Assembly (NCBI GenBank): GCA_022497145.1
Contig: MU386112.1
Span: 1-11,815 of the forward strand
Length of the DNA stretch: 11,815 bases
Direction: 5' to 3'
From: Rostrohypoxylon terebratum
Taxonomy: Eukaryota; Ascomycota; Sordariomycetes; Xylariales; Hypoxylaceae
Notes under the pieces: generated by a model
The model's input: only the letters and a program-made list of their open reading frames with translations
What the model was told of the DNA's origin: nothing
The model's database searches: none
Shown: positions 1-7,772 of the stretch, piece by piece
Numbering within the stretch: the stretch's first letter is position 1
Layout of the letters: each line of letters opens with the position of its first letter
Position numbers and translations under genes: made by a program

Positions 1-346
1 TTGATTACACTTGACCTCTACAATTACTGTTACCTTAAAATCAAGACCCCCTTATGAAGCTATACTTACTAAGCCTAAGTATAGGTTCGTCACAGGTTGG
101 TGATGGGGAAGGGAAGCTTTTTATCCAGGTTTTTTCTCAACAAATATTTCTGTTTTTAGTTACCGACCTTTTCCCTTAACATAGAGAGGTAGGAATGCCC
201 ACATTGGAATATTCCAGGGAGAAGGCACAGTTAGGTATTTTTGTATCATAAAATATTATTATTAAATTACCTATAAAAACCTGGTTCTTACCTTCAATAA
301 ACATAAAACAAACCTTAAACTTGTGTTAATCATCTGGGGTGCTTTA
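1..346. other. 3' flank of the ankyrin-like gene, no gene seen
   Basis: This left edge holds no supportable coding region. It is AT-rich, especially around 240-310, where runs such as AAATATTATTATTAAATT occur. It lies just past the stop codon of the minus-strand ankyrin-like gene, so it probably carries that gene's 3' untranslated region and polyadenylation signals. No canonical AATAAA could be pinned down on the minus strand. Confidence 0.5.
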
Positions 347-2062
347 CTACAAGCCGAGACATTCTCTCTCTATGGTTGCAAGCGCAACTTCGACGGTATT
401 AGTTATAGTCTGGTTGGCCTCGAGATCCGCTACACTCCCCACAAGATCGTCTCCTTGGAAAAAGTCATACTCCATGTATATGCTGACAAATTGTACCCTC
501 TCCATATCTCCGCTATTCCAGTCCTCGGAAGCCTCTCGCCAAAAGAGGCTCCATTCAGTTCGGGGAACGACATGTGGGTTGGCACCCCGGTTTAGCAATA
601 GTAATATCGCGTGCAACATTCGAGCTTGCACGACAGCACCTAGGAATGTCCAACCCTCAGGGGCTGCTGGTACGTCACCGATAGCATTTACCGCCGGCAT
701 AGGTTTGCTGACCACATCGGCTGTGAATTCAGGGAGATTGAGGATGGCACGGATATACCCGAGGTGTCTGGAATGTATAGCCATCCATAGCCAGTCAACC
801 GTTCTCATTATGGGGAAGTTAGTGACCACATACCTTAAGTTTTGATCTGCTTCCCTGGCCCAAAGAAATGCCCACCCCGCACACTCTTCTATATAGTCAT
901 CGTCTTCCAACATTACACTCAGCATTTGTATAAAGAAGTGATGATTCTCATCGGATATTGATCCGTAATGAATGACCTCAAAGTTTCTGAAGAGATTTTG
1001 CAAGTACAACATCGGGTCCTGCGGCACATCATCGTCCAACGAGAATGCGTTGTAAACATGTTCAGCGACTGCGACTGCGTTGTATGGATTTTTGGCTTGA
1101 AGGGCCGCCGCTATAGGATTCGTACCTAATACACTCGGATCAGGAGGCACTGGGAGGAGGCGATCGTCGGTCGCCAGACGGAGTATATGTGGGACGAGAG
1201 GATTTTTGTCTCCTGGCACAGCAACAGCTACGTTGAGAAGTTTTTCATAGCCGCGAAAGAGCAAGTTCTGCCTTTGGGGAGATGTTTGATCGCCATGGAC
1301 GATCGATTCTATGACATCGACAATCCAGGAGTTCATTTGCTCCATGATTGCTAAGTGAAACAAAGGGTCGAGTTCTCCGTCAAGATCAAAGGGCGCAACA
1401 TGGTGTCCATGTACACGGAGAAGGTATTGGGCACACACCTCAATAAGACGTGGAATAGTTCGTCCATCTGAGAATCCCTCGGTACGAGCCGCCAAAAAAA
1501 AATATACACCAGCCTCAACAGCATCGAAGCAAGATGAAGAATATGGAGAATATTCGCCAGCTCTTAGTGTGCACAGGCCCGTATGGGCAAACCCTGCATG
1601 TATGCAATCGAAGGGTCTCTCAGCAGCAAGAGAAAAATGTGCGGCGTATCGTACATTAACGTCGATATCTGGAGAGGCCATAAGCTGTTGTACGACATAA
1701 CTACAGCCGAGTCTAATTGCGGCGTGTAGAGGAGGCTCAAGTCGTTGGCGGCGCCGGTAAATGCCATTTATTGCAGTTTTATTGGGATGTGCGTCATACG
1801 AGTTAATCAAATAATCGAAAAGCCATCTCGGCGTCTTTTCTGACATACGAACCGCATGATGCTCTATGGCTGCGTTCAGTAAGGGGAGGTCCCTCACTGG
1901 ATCTTCTACGTGCTCATAATCGTTCCGGAGGGCTATCTGCCTCTCGACATCGTACGCCCCTATATCGTATCCCGCATACGGCGGCCAAAATCGATCTGGA
2001 TCCTTTATCATTTCCACGATGATTTGCTTGGGGGTAAACGTTTGGAATATTGCTGCCGCCAT
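347..2062 (-). CDS. Ankyrin-repeat-like hypothetical protein (571 aa)
   Basis: One uninterrupted 571-codon frame runs from an ATG (CAT at 2060-2062 on the plus strand) to a TAG (CTA at 347-349), with no sign of introns. The protein is mostly helical and contains several degenerate ankyrin-type helix pairs. Examples are residues 59-87 (LPLLNAAIEHHA), 109-136 (EPPLHAAIRLGCSYVVQQLM then DIDVNVRY), about 231-255 (LDPLFHLAIMEQ), 425-446 (LWMAIHSRHLGYIRAILNLP) and 470-498 (GWTFLGAVVQ, LLLLNRGANPHV). The LHAA and NRGANPH pieces are the best matches to the ankyrin consensus (TPLHxAxxxG and LLxxGAdpn). No catalytic domain, signal peptide or membrane segment is visible. Ankyrin repeats generally mediate protein-protein contact; no partner can be named. 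It is divergent from the transporter gene and shares about 1 kb of upstream DNA with it. The frame being real is fairly certain; the ankyrin assignment is less so because the repeats are weak. Confidence 0.8.
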   Translation of the reverse strand: MAAAIFQTFTPKQIIVEMIKDPDRFWPPYAGYDIGAYDVERQIALRNDYEHVEDPVRDLPLLNAAIEHHAVRMSEKTPRWLFDYLINSYDAHPNKTAINGIYRRRQRLEPPLHAAIRLGCSYVVQQLMASPDIDVNVRYAAHFSLAAERPFDCIHAGFAHTGLCTLRAGEYSPYSSSCFDAVEAGVYFFLAARTEGFSDGRTIPRLIEVCAQYLLRVHGHHVAPFDLDGELDPLFHLAIMEQMNSWIVDVIESIVHGDQTSPQRQNLLFRGYEKLLNVAVAVPGDKNPLVPHILRLATDDRLLPVPPDPSVLGTNPIAAALQAKNPYNAVAVAEHVYNAFSLDDDVPQDPMLYLQNLFRNFEVIHYGSISDENHHFFIQMLSVMLEDDDYIEECAGWAFLWAREADQNLRYVVTNFPIMRTVDWLWMAIHSRHLGYIRAILNLPEFTADVVSKPMPAVNAIGDVPAAPEGWTFLGAVVQARMLHAILLLLNRGANPHVVPRTEWSLFWREASEDWNSGDMERVQFVSIYMEYDFFQGDDLVGSVADLEANQTITNTVEVALATIERECLGL

Positions 2063-2156
2063 CTTGCTTATAGCTGCCCAATTGGGGACTAACCTAGAAA
2101 TTTAGGTAATCAAATGATTGAATAGGTAAGATTGGAAGTTGATGAAGTAAAAATGG

Positions 2157-2170
2157 CTTAGGTACCTAAG
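2157..2170. repeat. 14-bp perfect palindrome CTTAGGTACCTAAG
   Basis: The sequence equals its own reverse complement. It belongs to the TAGGTA/TACCTA motif family scattered through the noncoding parts of the window, and is followed at once by GTAGGTAG. Confidence 0.75.
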
Positions 2171-2188
2171 GTAGGTAGACAGATAGAG

Positions 2189-2208
2189 TCGCCTCGCCTC
2201 GCCTTGCC
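2189..2208. repeat. TCGCC microrepeat (about 4 units)
   Basis: Three exact TCGCC units are followed by one TTGCC variant. This is a short simple repeat in intergenic DNA, about 130 bp upstream of the ankyrin-like gene's start. No function is implied. Confidence 0.7.
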
Positions 2209-2387
2209 TCTAATGTGGGGAAATCAAGCCTGCTTCATATATGCGAAGCCAATTAAAGGCATGTTCTACTTGTTTCCTAACAATTATCTTGTTGCTGTGT
2301 CTCCGCGTGTCGAAGTCTTTGTTTGTGATACCAGATATCTCAGATGGGATCCGCCGTCGATATAGGGGCACTCTACGGTCGGTACCT

Positions 2388-2509
2388 TAGGACCTAGGAC
2401 CTAACCTACTAGGTATGATACATAGCCCTTGGTCTCGACTCTCGGGTGCGTACCTAGTACGGTGCGGGGTTCTTGTAGGCGTTCAACTTGACCTAGGTCC
2501 TAGGTCCTA
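2388..2509. repeat. Inverted pair of TAGGACC/TAGGTCC blocks
   Basis: The left arm at 2388-2403 reads TAGGACCTAGGACCTA. The right arm at 2494-2509 is its exact reverse complement, TAGGTCCTAGGTCCTA, with 90 bp between them. Each arm is itself a tandem of a 7-bp unit. The same unit recurs at 2773-2782 and inside an intron at 4702-4719. Confidence 0.8.
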
Positions 2510-2692
2510 GATAGCCCTGCTGTCATTTTAGTACACCAAAGGAACCACGCAGAGTTGTTCAGGGATGGAGCACCGCATATCTCACATGGTCCATGTAGTG
2601 CTACCTAGTAGTAGGATGTCTTACAGGTCCCCTCTTAAGCTGAACGTATTGCGCGATCTTGGCGACATTGTTCGTTGCAGAAAACTCTTACC

Positions 2693-2719
2693 GAAATCGT
2701 GGAAATCGTGGAAATCATG
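2693..2719. repeat. 9-bp tandem repeat GAAATCGTG, three units
   Basis: Units start at 2693, 2702 and 2711. The first two are identical and the third reads GAAATCATG. This is a minisatellite-like slip repeat in noncoding DNA, about 330 bp upstream of the transporter start. Confidence 0.8.
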
Positions 2720-2772
2720 GATGGAATATATATTATAGGTACATGGTACTAGCCCGTAATACATTAATTAAA

Positions 2773-2782
2773 TAGGTCCTAG
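2773..2782. repeat. Single TAGGTCCTAG copy
   Basis: This is an isolated 10-bp copy of the TAGGTCC-type motif that forms larger blocks at 2388-2403, 2494-2509 and 4702-4719. Confidence 0.5.
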
Positions 2783-2915
2783 ATTGATCTTTTTAAGCGG
2801 ATCGATTGGCTGAACCATTTCTAATATCATATACCCCGTCAGCCCGTCTAGTGTTGAACGAATGAGTTTGCAGAGATTACTATTATGTGCTATGCCGGGG
2901 GCATGACGTGATCGC

Positions 2916-2933
2916 AGCTTCAGCCCTGAAGCT
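2916..2933. promoter_or_regulatory. Dyad AGCTTCAG-CC-CTGAAGCT upstream of the transporter
   Basis: Two perfect 8-bp inverted arms (2916-2923 and 2926-2933) flank a 2-bp spacer. The site is about 118 bp upstream of the transporter ATG, a plausible place for a dimeric transcription factor site. A TGACGTGA bZIP-like half site lies just before it at about 2904-2911. Binding function is inferred from symmetry and position only. Confidence 0.3.
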
Positions 2934-3050
2934 TTCTCAGAACACCGTCACTTATCAGACTGTTTTTCTTTATTCGGGCGTCATTCAGGTAGGTAGAGAA
3001 TCGGGATTTGTGTCGGTCTATCGCTATTGTCACACCACTTGAACCACATT

Positions 3051-5541
3051 ATGACAGCCAGTCCGGAATCTCCGTCGATTGTCGATGAGACTACTGGGCT
3101 CTTGCAACGGGATACATCTAGTATTGCTTCGTGCGATCAGAATTCTAGCCAATGCTCAAATAGTAGTAGCAGATCTATTAACAATCCCTCCCCGGTGACG
3201 GCATATGGGACTCTTACCAAGTCCGATGAAGAGGAACAAGGGGAGACAGGCGCCATTTTGAGCGAATTACCGCGGAAAGTATACAGCAATGGCTTCATCG
3301 CGAAAGTTGTAATCGCTTTGCTTGTTGGTGCGTGAAAGTCTGCGGTGCGGATCGGGTGCTTGAGCTCATTAACGTATTTTTTAGGGGTATTTGCATCGAG
3401 CGCGGATAGCTCACTGGTGATCGCGACGCACCCTATCATAGCATCGGAATTCAATGATCTTGAGAACTCTACCTGGTTATTCATAAGTTTCCTGCTCGCT
3501 GGGGCCGCGACTCAATCGCTAGTAAGCAACGGTTCTGAATATGACAAATGCAAGCAAATTCCTGATAACCAGATCTTAGTACGGAAAACTTAGTGATATA
3601 TATGGCCGCAAGTCCGTCTTGCTGGTCGCCTATGCGCTCTTCGCGATCGGGTCGTAAGTAGAATTTTCGACGTTCTCGCCGTGACCAACTTTTGTAAGCT
3701 AACACCTCCTAGCGTTTTGATGTAAGGTTATTAACATAAACCCCGAGATATTGAATTATGAGCTCATGAATTTCTCTCTGGCAGTGGGGTTGGACAATCG
3801 ATGTGGCAAGTGATACTCGGCCGCGTAATATCGGGTTCGGGGGGTGCTGGTTTGATGTCCTTGGCGGCAGTCATCATTACTGGTGAGTTCGCCGAGAGTT
3901 CTTTTCGACGTTACATGCTACTTAACATAGAAACTATAGACCTGGCCCCTCTGAGAGACGTGGCATCATGGCAAAGCTATCTCAACGTTGTCGCTACTGT
4001 CGGCCGAAGCCTAGGCGGACCTGTGGGTGGCTTCCTTGCTGATACCATAGGATGGAGATGGTATGTTGATAACATACTGCTGCGATAGCATATGGAGAAC
4101 TGATCGTGGTGGTGACAAGGTCATTTTTAGGACAAGCACCAATATTCATGTTCGCCATGGTCCTTTGCGCGCTGGTGCTCCCTAATTTAACGACGAGGCA
4201 AGGTCAAGTCGATGCCGGATCTATTAGAGGGAAATTAGCTAGGATCGACTTCCTGGGCGCTATCCTCCTCGGTAGCGGACTGTTATCCGTTCTCCTGCCA
4301 TTGAGGATTGCTGGCCAGAAAGTGCCGTGGACTGATCCTATCGTCCCATCGCTGTTTGCAACAGGAGCTGCCTTGTTGACATTATTCATTGTAACGGAGA
4401 TGCGCTGGGCAAAAGAGCCTATATTTCCATTGAGATTGCTGAGAAACAGAGATGTAGTCTTCAGCTACCTTATCATGGCTTGCCAAACGGCGGCTCAAGT
4501 TGGAGTATGTCCCCCGAATTTCGACACAGCCCTTGGAATCAAGTTATTCACATGGAATGCAGATGATGGTTTCCGTCCCACTTTATTTCCAAGTTACCCA
4601 GAGGTCATCAAGCACTGTCGCTGGGGCTCATTTGATGCCAGCTGTCATCGGTAACACCATTGGTGGCCTATTGACTGGGGCTTGGATCCGGAGGTTAGTA
4701 CCTAGGTCCTAGGACCTAGATATCTCCTTTGTCACCGGCTGAATTGAGGCCCACTCGTGATGGATTTATGGATGGTCAACGCTAATGAAATGTGAATATA
4801 TGTAGAACTGGCTATTTTAAGGCGCCTCTCATTGTTGCGGGGAGTGTCTCGTTCATTTGCTATGTGTTGATGGTGCTGAGATGGAAAGGTGACACCAACT
4901 GGGTTGAATCCTTGTACATTTTCCCCGGGTGAGTTGTGAATTGCATTTCGCCCGCACGTGCATGTGCTCCTTTACCCTTTACTTACTAAGGGCGTGATAT
5001 GGATAGAGGCTTCGGCACTGGCATGTCTCTGAACGCAGTTTTCGTTGCTCTCCAAGCAGCGATAAATCCTGTGGACAGGGCGGTGGCGGCATCGGGATTG
5101 TATCTGTCGATTCCTATTGGGTCGATCTTGGGCATGGCTGGCTGCAACGCTGTAATGCAAGGGATAATGCCTGTGGATTTGGCGTCGAGATTACGCGACC
5201 TTGGGATAGAAGGAATTGAAGCTGAGAAGGTAACTGCCCCTATTATTAGTAACTTTTGCCGACGTGATGTCTCGGGTATTGACTGTGTGTGAAGATCATC
5301 AAGCAAGCCACTGCACGAGTTGACTATCTCGACGAAGCACCGAAGAAGATAGCTAGAGTGGTTGTGGAGGCATACGTGCGCGGACTTGAGTTCAGCCATG
5401 GTAAGAACATCATCAATGATATTTCTTTCGATGCGATCCAACGGCTCCAGCTAATAGTAGATAGGCGTATCTTTGTTATGTTCAATTTTGGCGATAGCCG
5501 CCGCTGTCTTGATAAGAAATAGAAAGTTGGGTGGCTGCTGA
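3051..5541 (+). CDS. MFS transporter, DHA2 / vacuolar basic amino acid transporter (Vba/Fnx) type, 11 exons, 583 aa
   Basis: Exons were chosen by splice sites and MFS conservation: 3051-3327, 3385-3521, 3580-3653, 3785-3882, 3940-4060, 4120-4504, 4563-4693, 4806-4928, 5007-5229, 5295-5400 and 5465-5541. They total 1752 nt and join in frame to a TGA, giving 583 aa. All introns are GT-AG and 57-131 bp. The first ATG is used because only TTG codons lie upstream in the open frame. Residues 1-80 are a hydrophilic tail containing ETTGLL, an acidic dileucine motif that sends proteins to the vacuole in fungi. TM1 carries ADSSLVIAT (D100). Motif A, GKLSDIYGRK, lies at 140-149. Other MFS blocks are ILGRVISGSGGAG, GRSLGGPVGGFLADTIGWRW and VSVPLYFQV, and the last helix ends at IRNRKL. 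The family exports drugs or moves basic amino acids into vacuoles by proton antiport. Substrate and membrane are inferred. No truncation or frameshift is present. Confidence 0.9.
4702..4719. repeat. 18-bp perfect palindrome CTAGGTCCTAGGACCTAG inside transporter intron 7
   Basis: The sequence is exactly self-complementary and sits 8 bp inside the 112-bp intron 4694-4805, just after the donor AG|GTTAGT. It is built from the same TAGGTCC/GGACCTA unit found in the upstream intergenic blocks. That intron is one of only two in the gene longer than 100 bp, which fits insertion or expansion of the repeat. Confidence 0.8.
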
Positions 5542-5664
5542 TGATATCTACCTGGTACCTAGTAGTCACTCAGGTGTGGTGTCAGCAAGGATAAAAAAAA
5601 TGCTTGGGAAGTTCCAAGGTTGGGAAGCTATTAAGAAAATCAAAACTCTCGAGTCGACTATTAA

Positions 5665-5672
5665 TGACGTCA
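5665..5672. promoter_or_regulatory. CRE-like octamer TGACGTCA
   Basis: This is a perfect copy of the ATF/CREB-type bZIP consensus TGACGTCA. A partial TGACGTC follows at about 5884-5890. Both lie between the transporter and the coiled-coil gene, about 740 and 520 bp upstream of the latter's start. That is far for a fungal promoter, so function is doubtful. Confidence 0.25.
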
Positions 5673-5715
5673 TGGTATGAGTTTTCCACCAATCACTTCG
5701 TACATTCGTACATTC

Positions 5716-5747
5716 GTACTACCTACATAGTACTATGTAGTAGGTAC
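5716..5747. repeat. 32-bp near-palindrome with perfect 18-bp core
   Basis: The core 5723-5740, CTACATAGTACTATGTAG, is exactly self-complementary. Flanks GTACTAC and GTAGGTAC extend it imperfectly to 32 bp. It follows a doubled ACATTCGT unit at about 5702-5717. It could form a cruciform or be a protein-binding site; nothing shows which. Confidence 0.7.
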
Positions 5748-6094
5748 TAATTAGGTTAACGGAATTGAACTTGCAACGCTGGCACACTGCCACATAGCCA
5801 CATGTGATTGTATAGCCACAATACGTGGAGCTAGTACCTACCAAGAAGACTAAGATCAAGACCGAGTTGTCCCGACTCCCCGCTGACGTCCGGTTTCTAG
5901 TGAAGAACAACTTCCAAGGTTGGAACTATGAAAAGTTAAGACAGCCACCTAACATTTAGTAGAAACCATCCATGGATCGATTGATTGAACGAACCCTTCG
6001 TAAAACACAGTGCTCTGCCTATGGGCATCGGTGTATTAACGCGTATGTAAGCGTAAGCACTAGGCTCGGATACTTTCCAGTGTGGACTACCTAA

Positions 6095-6118
6095 TGGATT
6101 AAGCCTTGGATTAAGCCT
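6095..6118. repeat. 12-bp tandem repeat TGGATTAAGCCT, two units
   Basis: Two exact head-to-tail copies (6095-6106 and 6107-6118) are followed by a degenerate TGAATTA start of a third. This is noncoding, about 290 bp upstream of the coiled-coil gene. Confidence 0.7.
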
Positions 6119-6404
6119 TGAATTATTCCTCTCTACCTCAACTAGGTATTCAGCCTATCGTAGGATTGAAAGGCTCCAGCTGCCTGATCGTGGCAGTGTT
6201 TAGACCATGAACAAGTTAACCAAGAAAATCAACCTGTCGTGGGAGAATGGGAGAATATAATATCGAAAGTGACGCCTAGAAATTCTGGAGCTTCCTTAAC
6301 GTCTAAAAATCTAGGTTAGGTAATTTATTTGAGGTTTGACACGAAAGCTACTCGTGCTAGCTTCAGCTTAGGACTTAGGTACCAGATACCAGATACCATC
6401 CACG

Positions 6405-7541
6405 ATGGCTTCAACTTCAACTTCAATTACAAACGCCATCAAGGAGGCAGCTTCCAGAAACAGAGACTTATTGACCATTCTCGCCGAGACAGACTATGCG
6501 TCGCCTGCTTTGGAACAACAGAAGCGTTACATCGACGATCTCGATAATGAACTCTCCACCATTCAGAAACGCATTGTCGTGTTGGATGGGCAACGAGCTA
6601 AAGAGTTCAAGGAGCATAAGAGGTATCGCGACTCAGTTATGAAGCGCTTCGCTTACCGCATCAGCGGTAAAACGGATAATTTTCAAGCTAAAGCCGAAAA
6701 GGAGGAGCGAGAATATTTCGCAGTTCTTCAAATGGAACACCAGGCAAAGGAACAAGAGGAGAATGTTAGGATCATGCGTTCTAAGGCACTAGAGGTACAA
6801 AGCGACCTAGAGGCTGAAGTAGATCGCCACAAAGAAGCACAACAACAACTCGATAGTCTATACGACGATATCTTTCAAGGACCAACACCGGCTTTTCCCG
6901 AGGAGGACCGGTCCGAACAGAATGCAGAGAGAGCATTGCAGGCATACCACAACTGCTGCATAGTGGCAGAGACAGAGTTCCAAGTCGTGGGCCTCTTGTC
7001 AGAAGCTAAGATACGGCTTGGTAGCGCTCTTGCCTACATGGAAGAAGCGTTGAATTACAGCTATATGGATATGTTTGGTGGAGGGACGTTTTCGGATTTC
7101 ATGGAGCGCAACGCGCTGGACAAAGCCGATAAGGAGGCTAGCCAGATGCATTTACTTGTACGGCAAGCACAGCGTATGTCCCAACATGTGCAGAGTCTCC
7201 CAAGCGTCGAAATTGCGAGCGGAAGTCTTATGAGTGATGTATTGTTCGACAACATTTTCACTGACATGGCCTTCCATGAACGAATCAAAGATTCTCGCGC
7301 GGGTCTCGAAAGAGCTGGGGGCTGCCTTCTCAACCAACTCGATCTAGCAAAGTCGAGACAACAAGAAGCTGAGCAGGAAATGCATGCCCATGCAGCCATG
7401 TTAAAGGCCTCGAGAGAAGAGTTGCAAAAAGCAAGAGAACGAATCTTTGCTCGTATAGCCGACGGCAACGCCGGCGAACAGGCAATCCCCGCTGACGACC
7501 CCCCTCCATATCAAAGTCCTCTTCCGAATAGAATTGGATAA
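6405..7541 (+). CDS. Coiled-coil protein with C-terminal PPxY motif, uncharacterised fungal family (378 aa)
   Basis: A single open frame runs from ATG (context CCACGATGG, close to the favoured fungal start) to TAA, with no introns. The protein is almost wholly helical and highly charged. Heptad-like stretches cover about 34-72, 91-152 and 295-350, typical of coiled coils. A basic block, YRDSVMKRFAYRISGK, lies at 74-89. Two conserved-looking non-coil segments are MDMFGGGTFSDFMERNALDKA (about 221-241) and LMSDVLFDNIFTDMAFHERI (275-294). The C-terminal tail is proline-rich and has PPPY at 366-369 after two aspartates, a PPxY ligand of the kind bound by WW domains such as those of Rsp5/NEDD4 ubiquitin ligases. 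It resembles a family of unnamed fungal proteins I know only as conserved hypotheticals. No enzyme motif, signal peptide or membrane helix is visible. Rsp5 adaptor or membrane-scaffold roles are inference. It converges on the oxygenase gene downstream. Confidence 0.87.
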   Translation: MASTSTSITNAIKEAASRNRDLLTILAETDYASPALEQQKRYIDDLDNELSTIQKRIVVLDGQRAKEFKEHKRYRDSVMKRFAYRISGKTDNFQAKAEKEEREYFAVLQMEHQAKEQEENVRIMRSKALEVQSDLEAEVDRHKEAQQQLDSLYDDIFQGPTPAFPEEDRSEQNAERALQAYHNCCIVAETEFQVVGLLSEAKIRLGSALAYMEEALNYSYMDMFGGGTFSDFMERNALDKADKEASQMHLLVRQAQRMSQHVQSLPSVEIASGSLMSDVLFDNIFTDMAFHERIKDSRAGLERAGGCLLNQLDLAKSRQQEAEQEMHAHAAMLKASREELQKARERIFARIADGNAGEQAIPADDPPPYQSPLPNRIG

Positions 7542-7772
7542 TATCAAGTAATGTCAACTGAGAATTTAGTTTAGTTTATGACGCCTGATTGAAGTGAGTT
7601 AGGATTTCAATTAGTCAAATAGAACGCTACAACGCTAACTCGAATGGCAGACCACAGCAGTATCGCTGCTACTGGTGACTATCTCCTGGGGTCAAGCCAA
7701 ATATGGCCATCTGCTTAGAATTACAACCACACGCGCCCAGACTCATACACACCGTCCTTTGAAACTCCATGC
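7542..7772. other. Short convergent 3'-3' intergenic region
   Basis: This 231-bp gap between two converging genes must hold both 3' untranslated regions. It is AT-rich near 7560-7625. No gene, hairpin or clear polyadenylation hexamer stands out. The two transcripts may overlap at their 3' ends. Confidence 0.5.

Larger units (their letters stand above)
2063..3050. promoter_or_regulatory. Divergent intergenic/promoter region between ankyrin-like and transporter genes
   Basis: This 988-bp interval separates two genes read away from each other, so it should hold both promoters and both 5' untranslated regions. I see no coding frame. It is unusually rich in short repeats: a KpnI-type palindrome at 2157-2170, a TCGCC microrepeat at 2189-2208, TAGGACC/TAGGTCC blocks at 2388-2403, 2494-2509 and 2773-2782, a 9-bp tandem repeat at 2693-2719, and a dyad at 2916-2933. 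A TGACGTGA bZIP-like half site lies at about 2904-2911. The TATA-like stretch near 2727-2735 is too far from either start to assign. Promoter function is inferred only from gene orientation. Confidence 0.5.
5612..5923. repeat. Direct repeat TTCCAAGGTTGG, copies exactly 300 bp apart
   Basis: Identical 12-mers lie at 5612-5623 and 5912-5923. Flanks are loosely similar (GGAAGCTATTAAGAAAA versus GAACTATGAAAAGTTAA), suggesting two decayed copies of a slightly longer element or a chance match. Confidence 0.4.
5542..6404. other. Intergenic region, transporter 3' side to coiled-coil gene 5' side
   Basis: These 863 bp hold no believable gene. The only longer minus-strand frame (5719-5910) begins at TTG and has no recognisable content. 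The interval contains a CRE-like octamer, a 32-bp near-palindrome, a spaced pair of TTCCAAGGTTGG repeats, a 12-bp tandem repeat, and several TAGGTAC-type motifs (for example near 5552-5565 and 6373-6383). The right part should contain the promoter and 5' untranslated region of the coiled-coil gene. Confidence 0.5.

Noticed and set aside
339..845. 168-codon plus-strand frame
   Set aside because: It lies wholly antisense within the 571-aa ankyrin-like gene, has biased low-complexity content typical of a shadow frame and no recognisable domain.
3027..3050. Upstream extension of the transporter reading frame
   Set aside because: The frame is open but contains only TTG as possible start; the ATG at 3051 is the first usable eukaryotic start.
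4986..5441. 151-codon minus-strand frame
   Set aside because: It is antisense to transporter exons 9-10, whose translation clearly matches MFS family sequence.
5719..5910. 63-codon minus-strand frame with a hydrophobic segment
   Set aside because: It starts at TTG rather than ATG, overlaps a palindromic repeat and resembles no family.
7061..7468. 135-codon minus-strand frame, cysteine and serine rich
   Set aside because: It is the antisense shadow of the coiled-coil gene; its composition mirrors the complementary codons.
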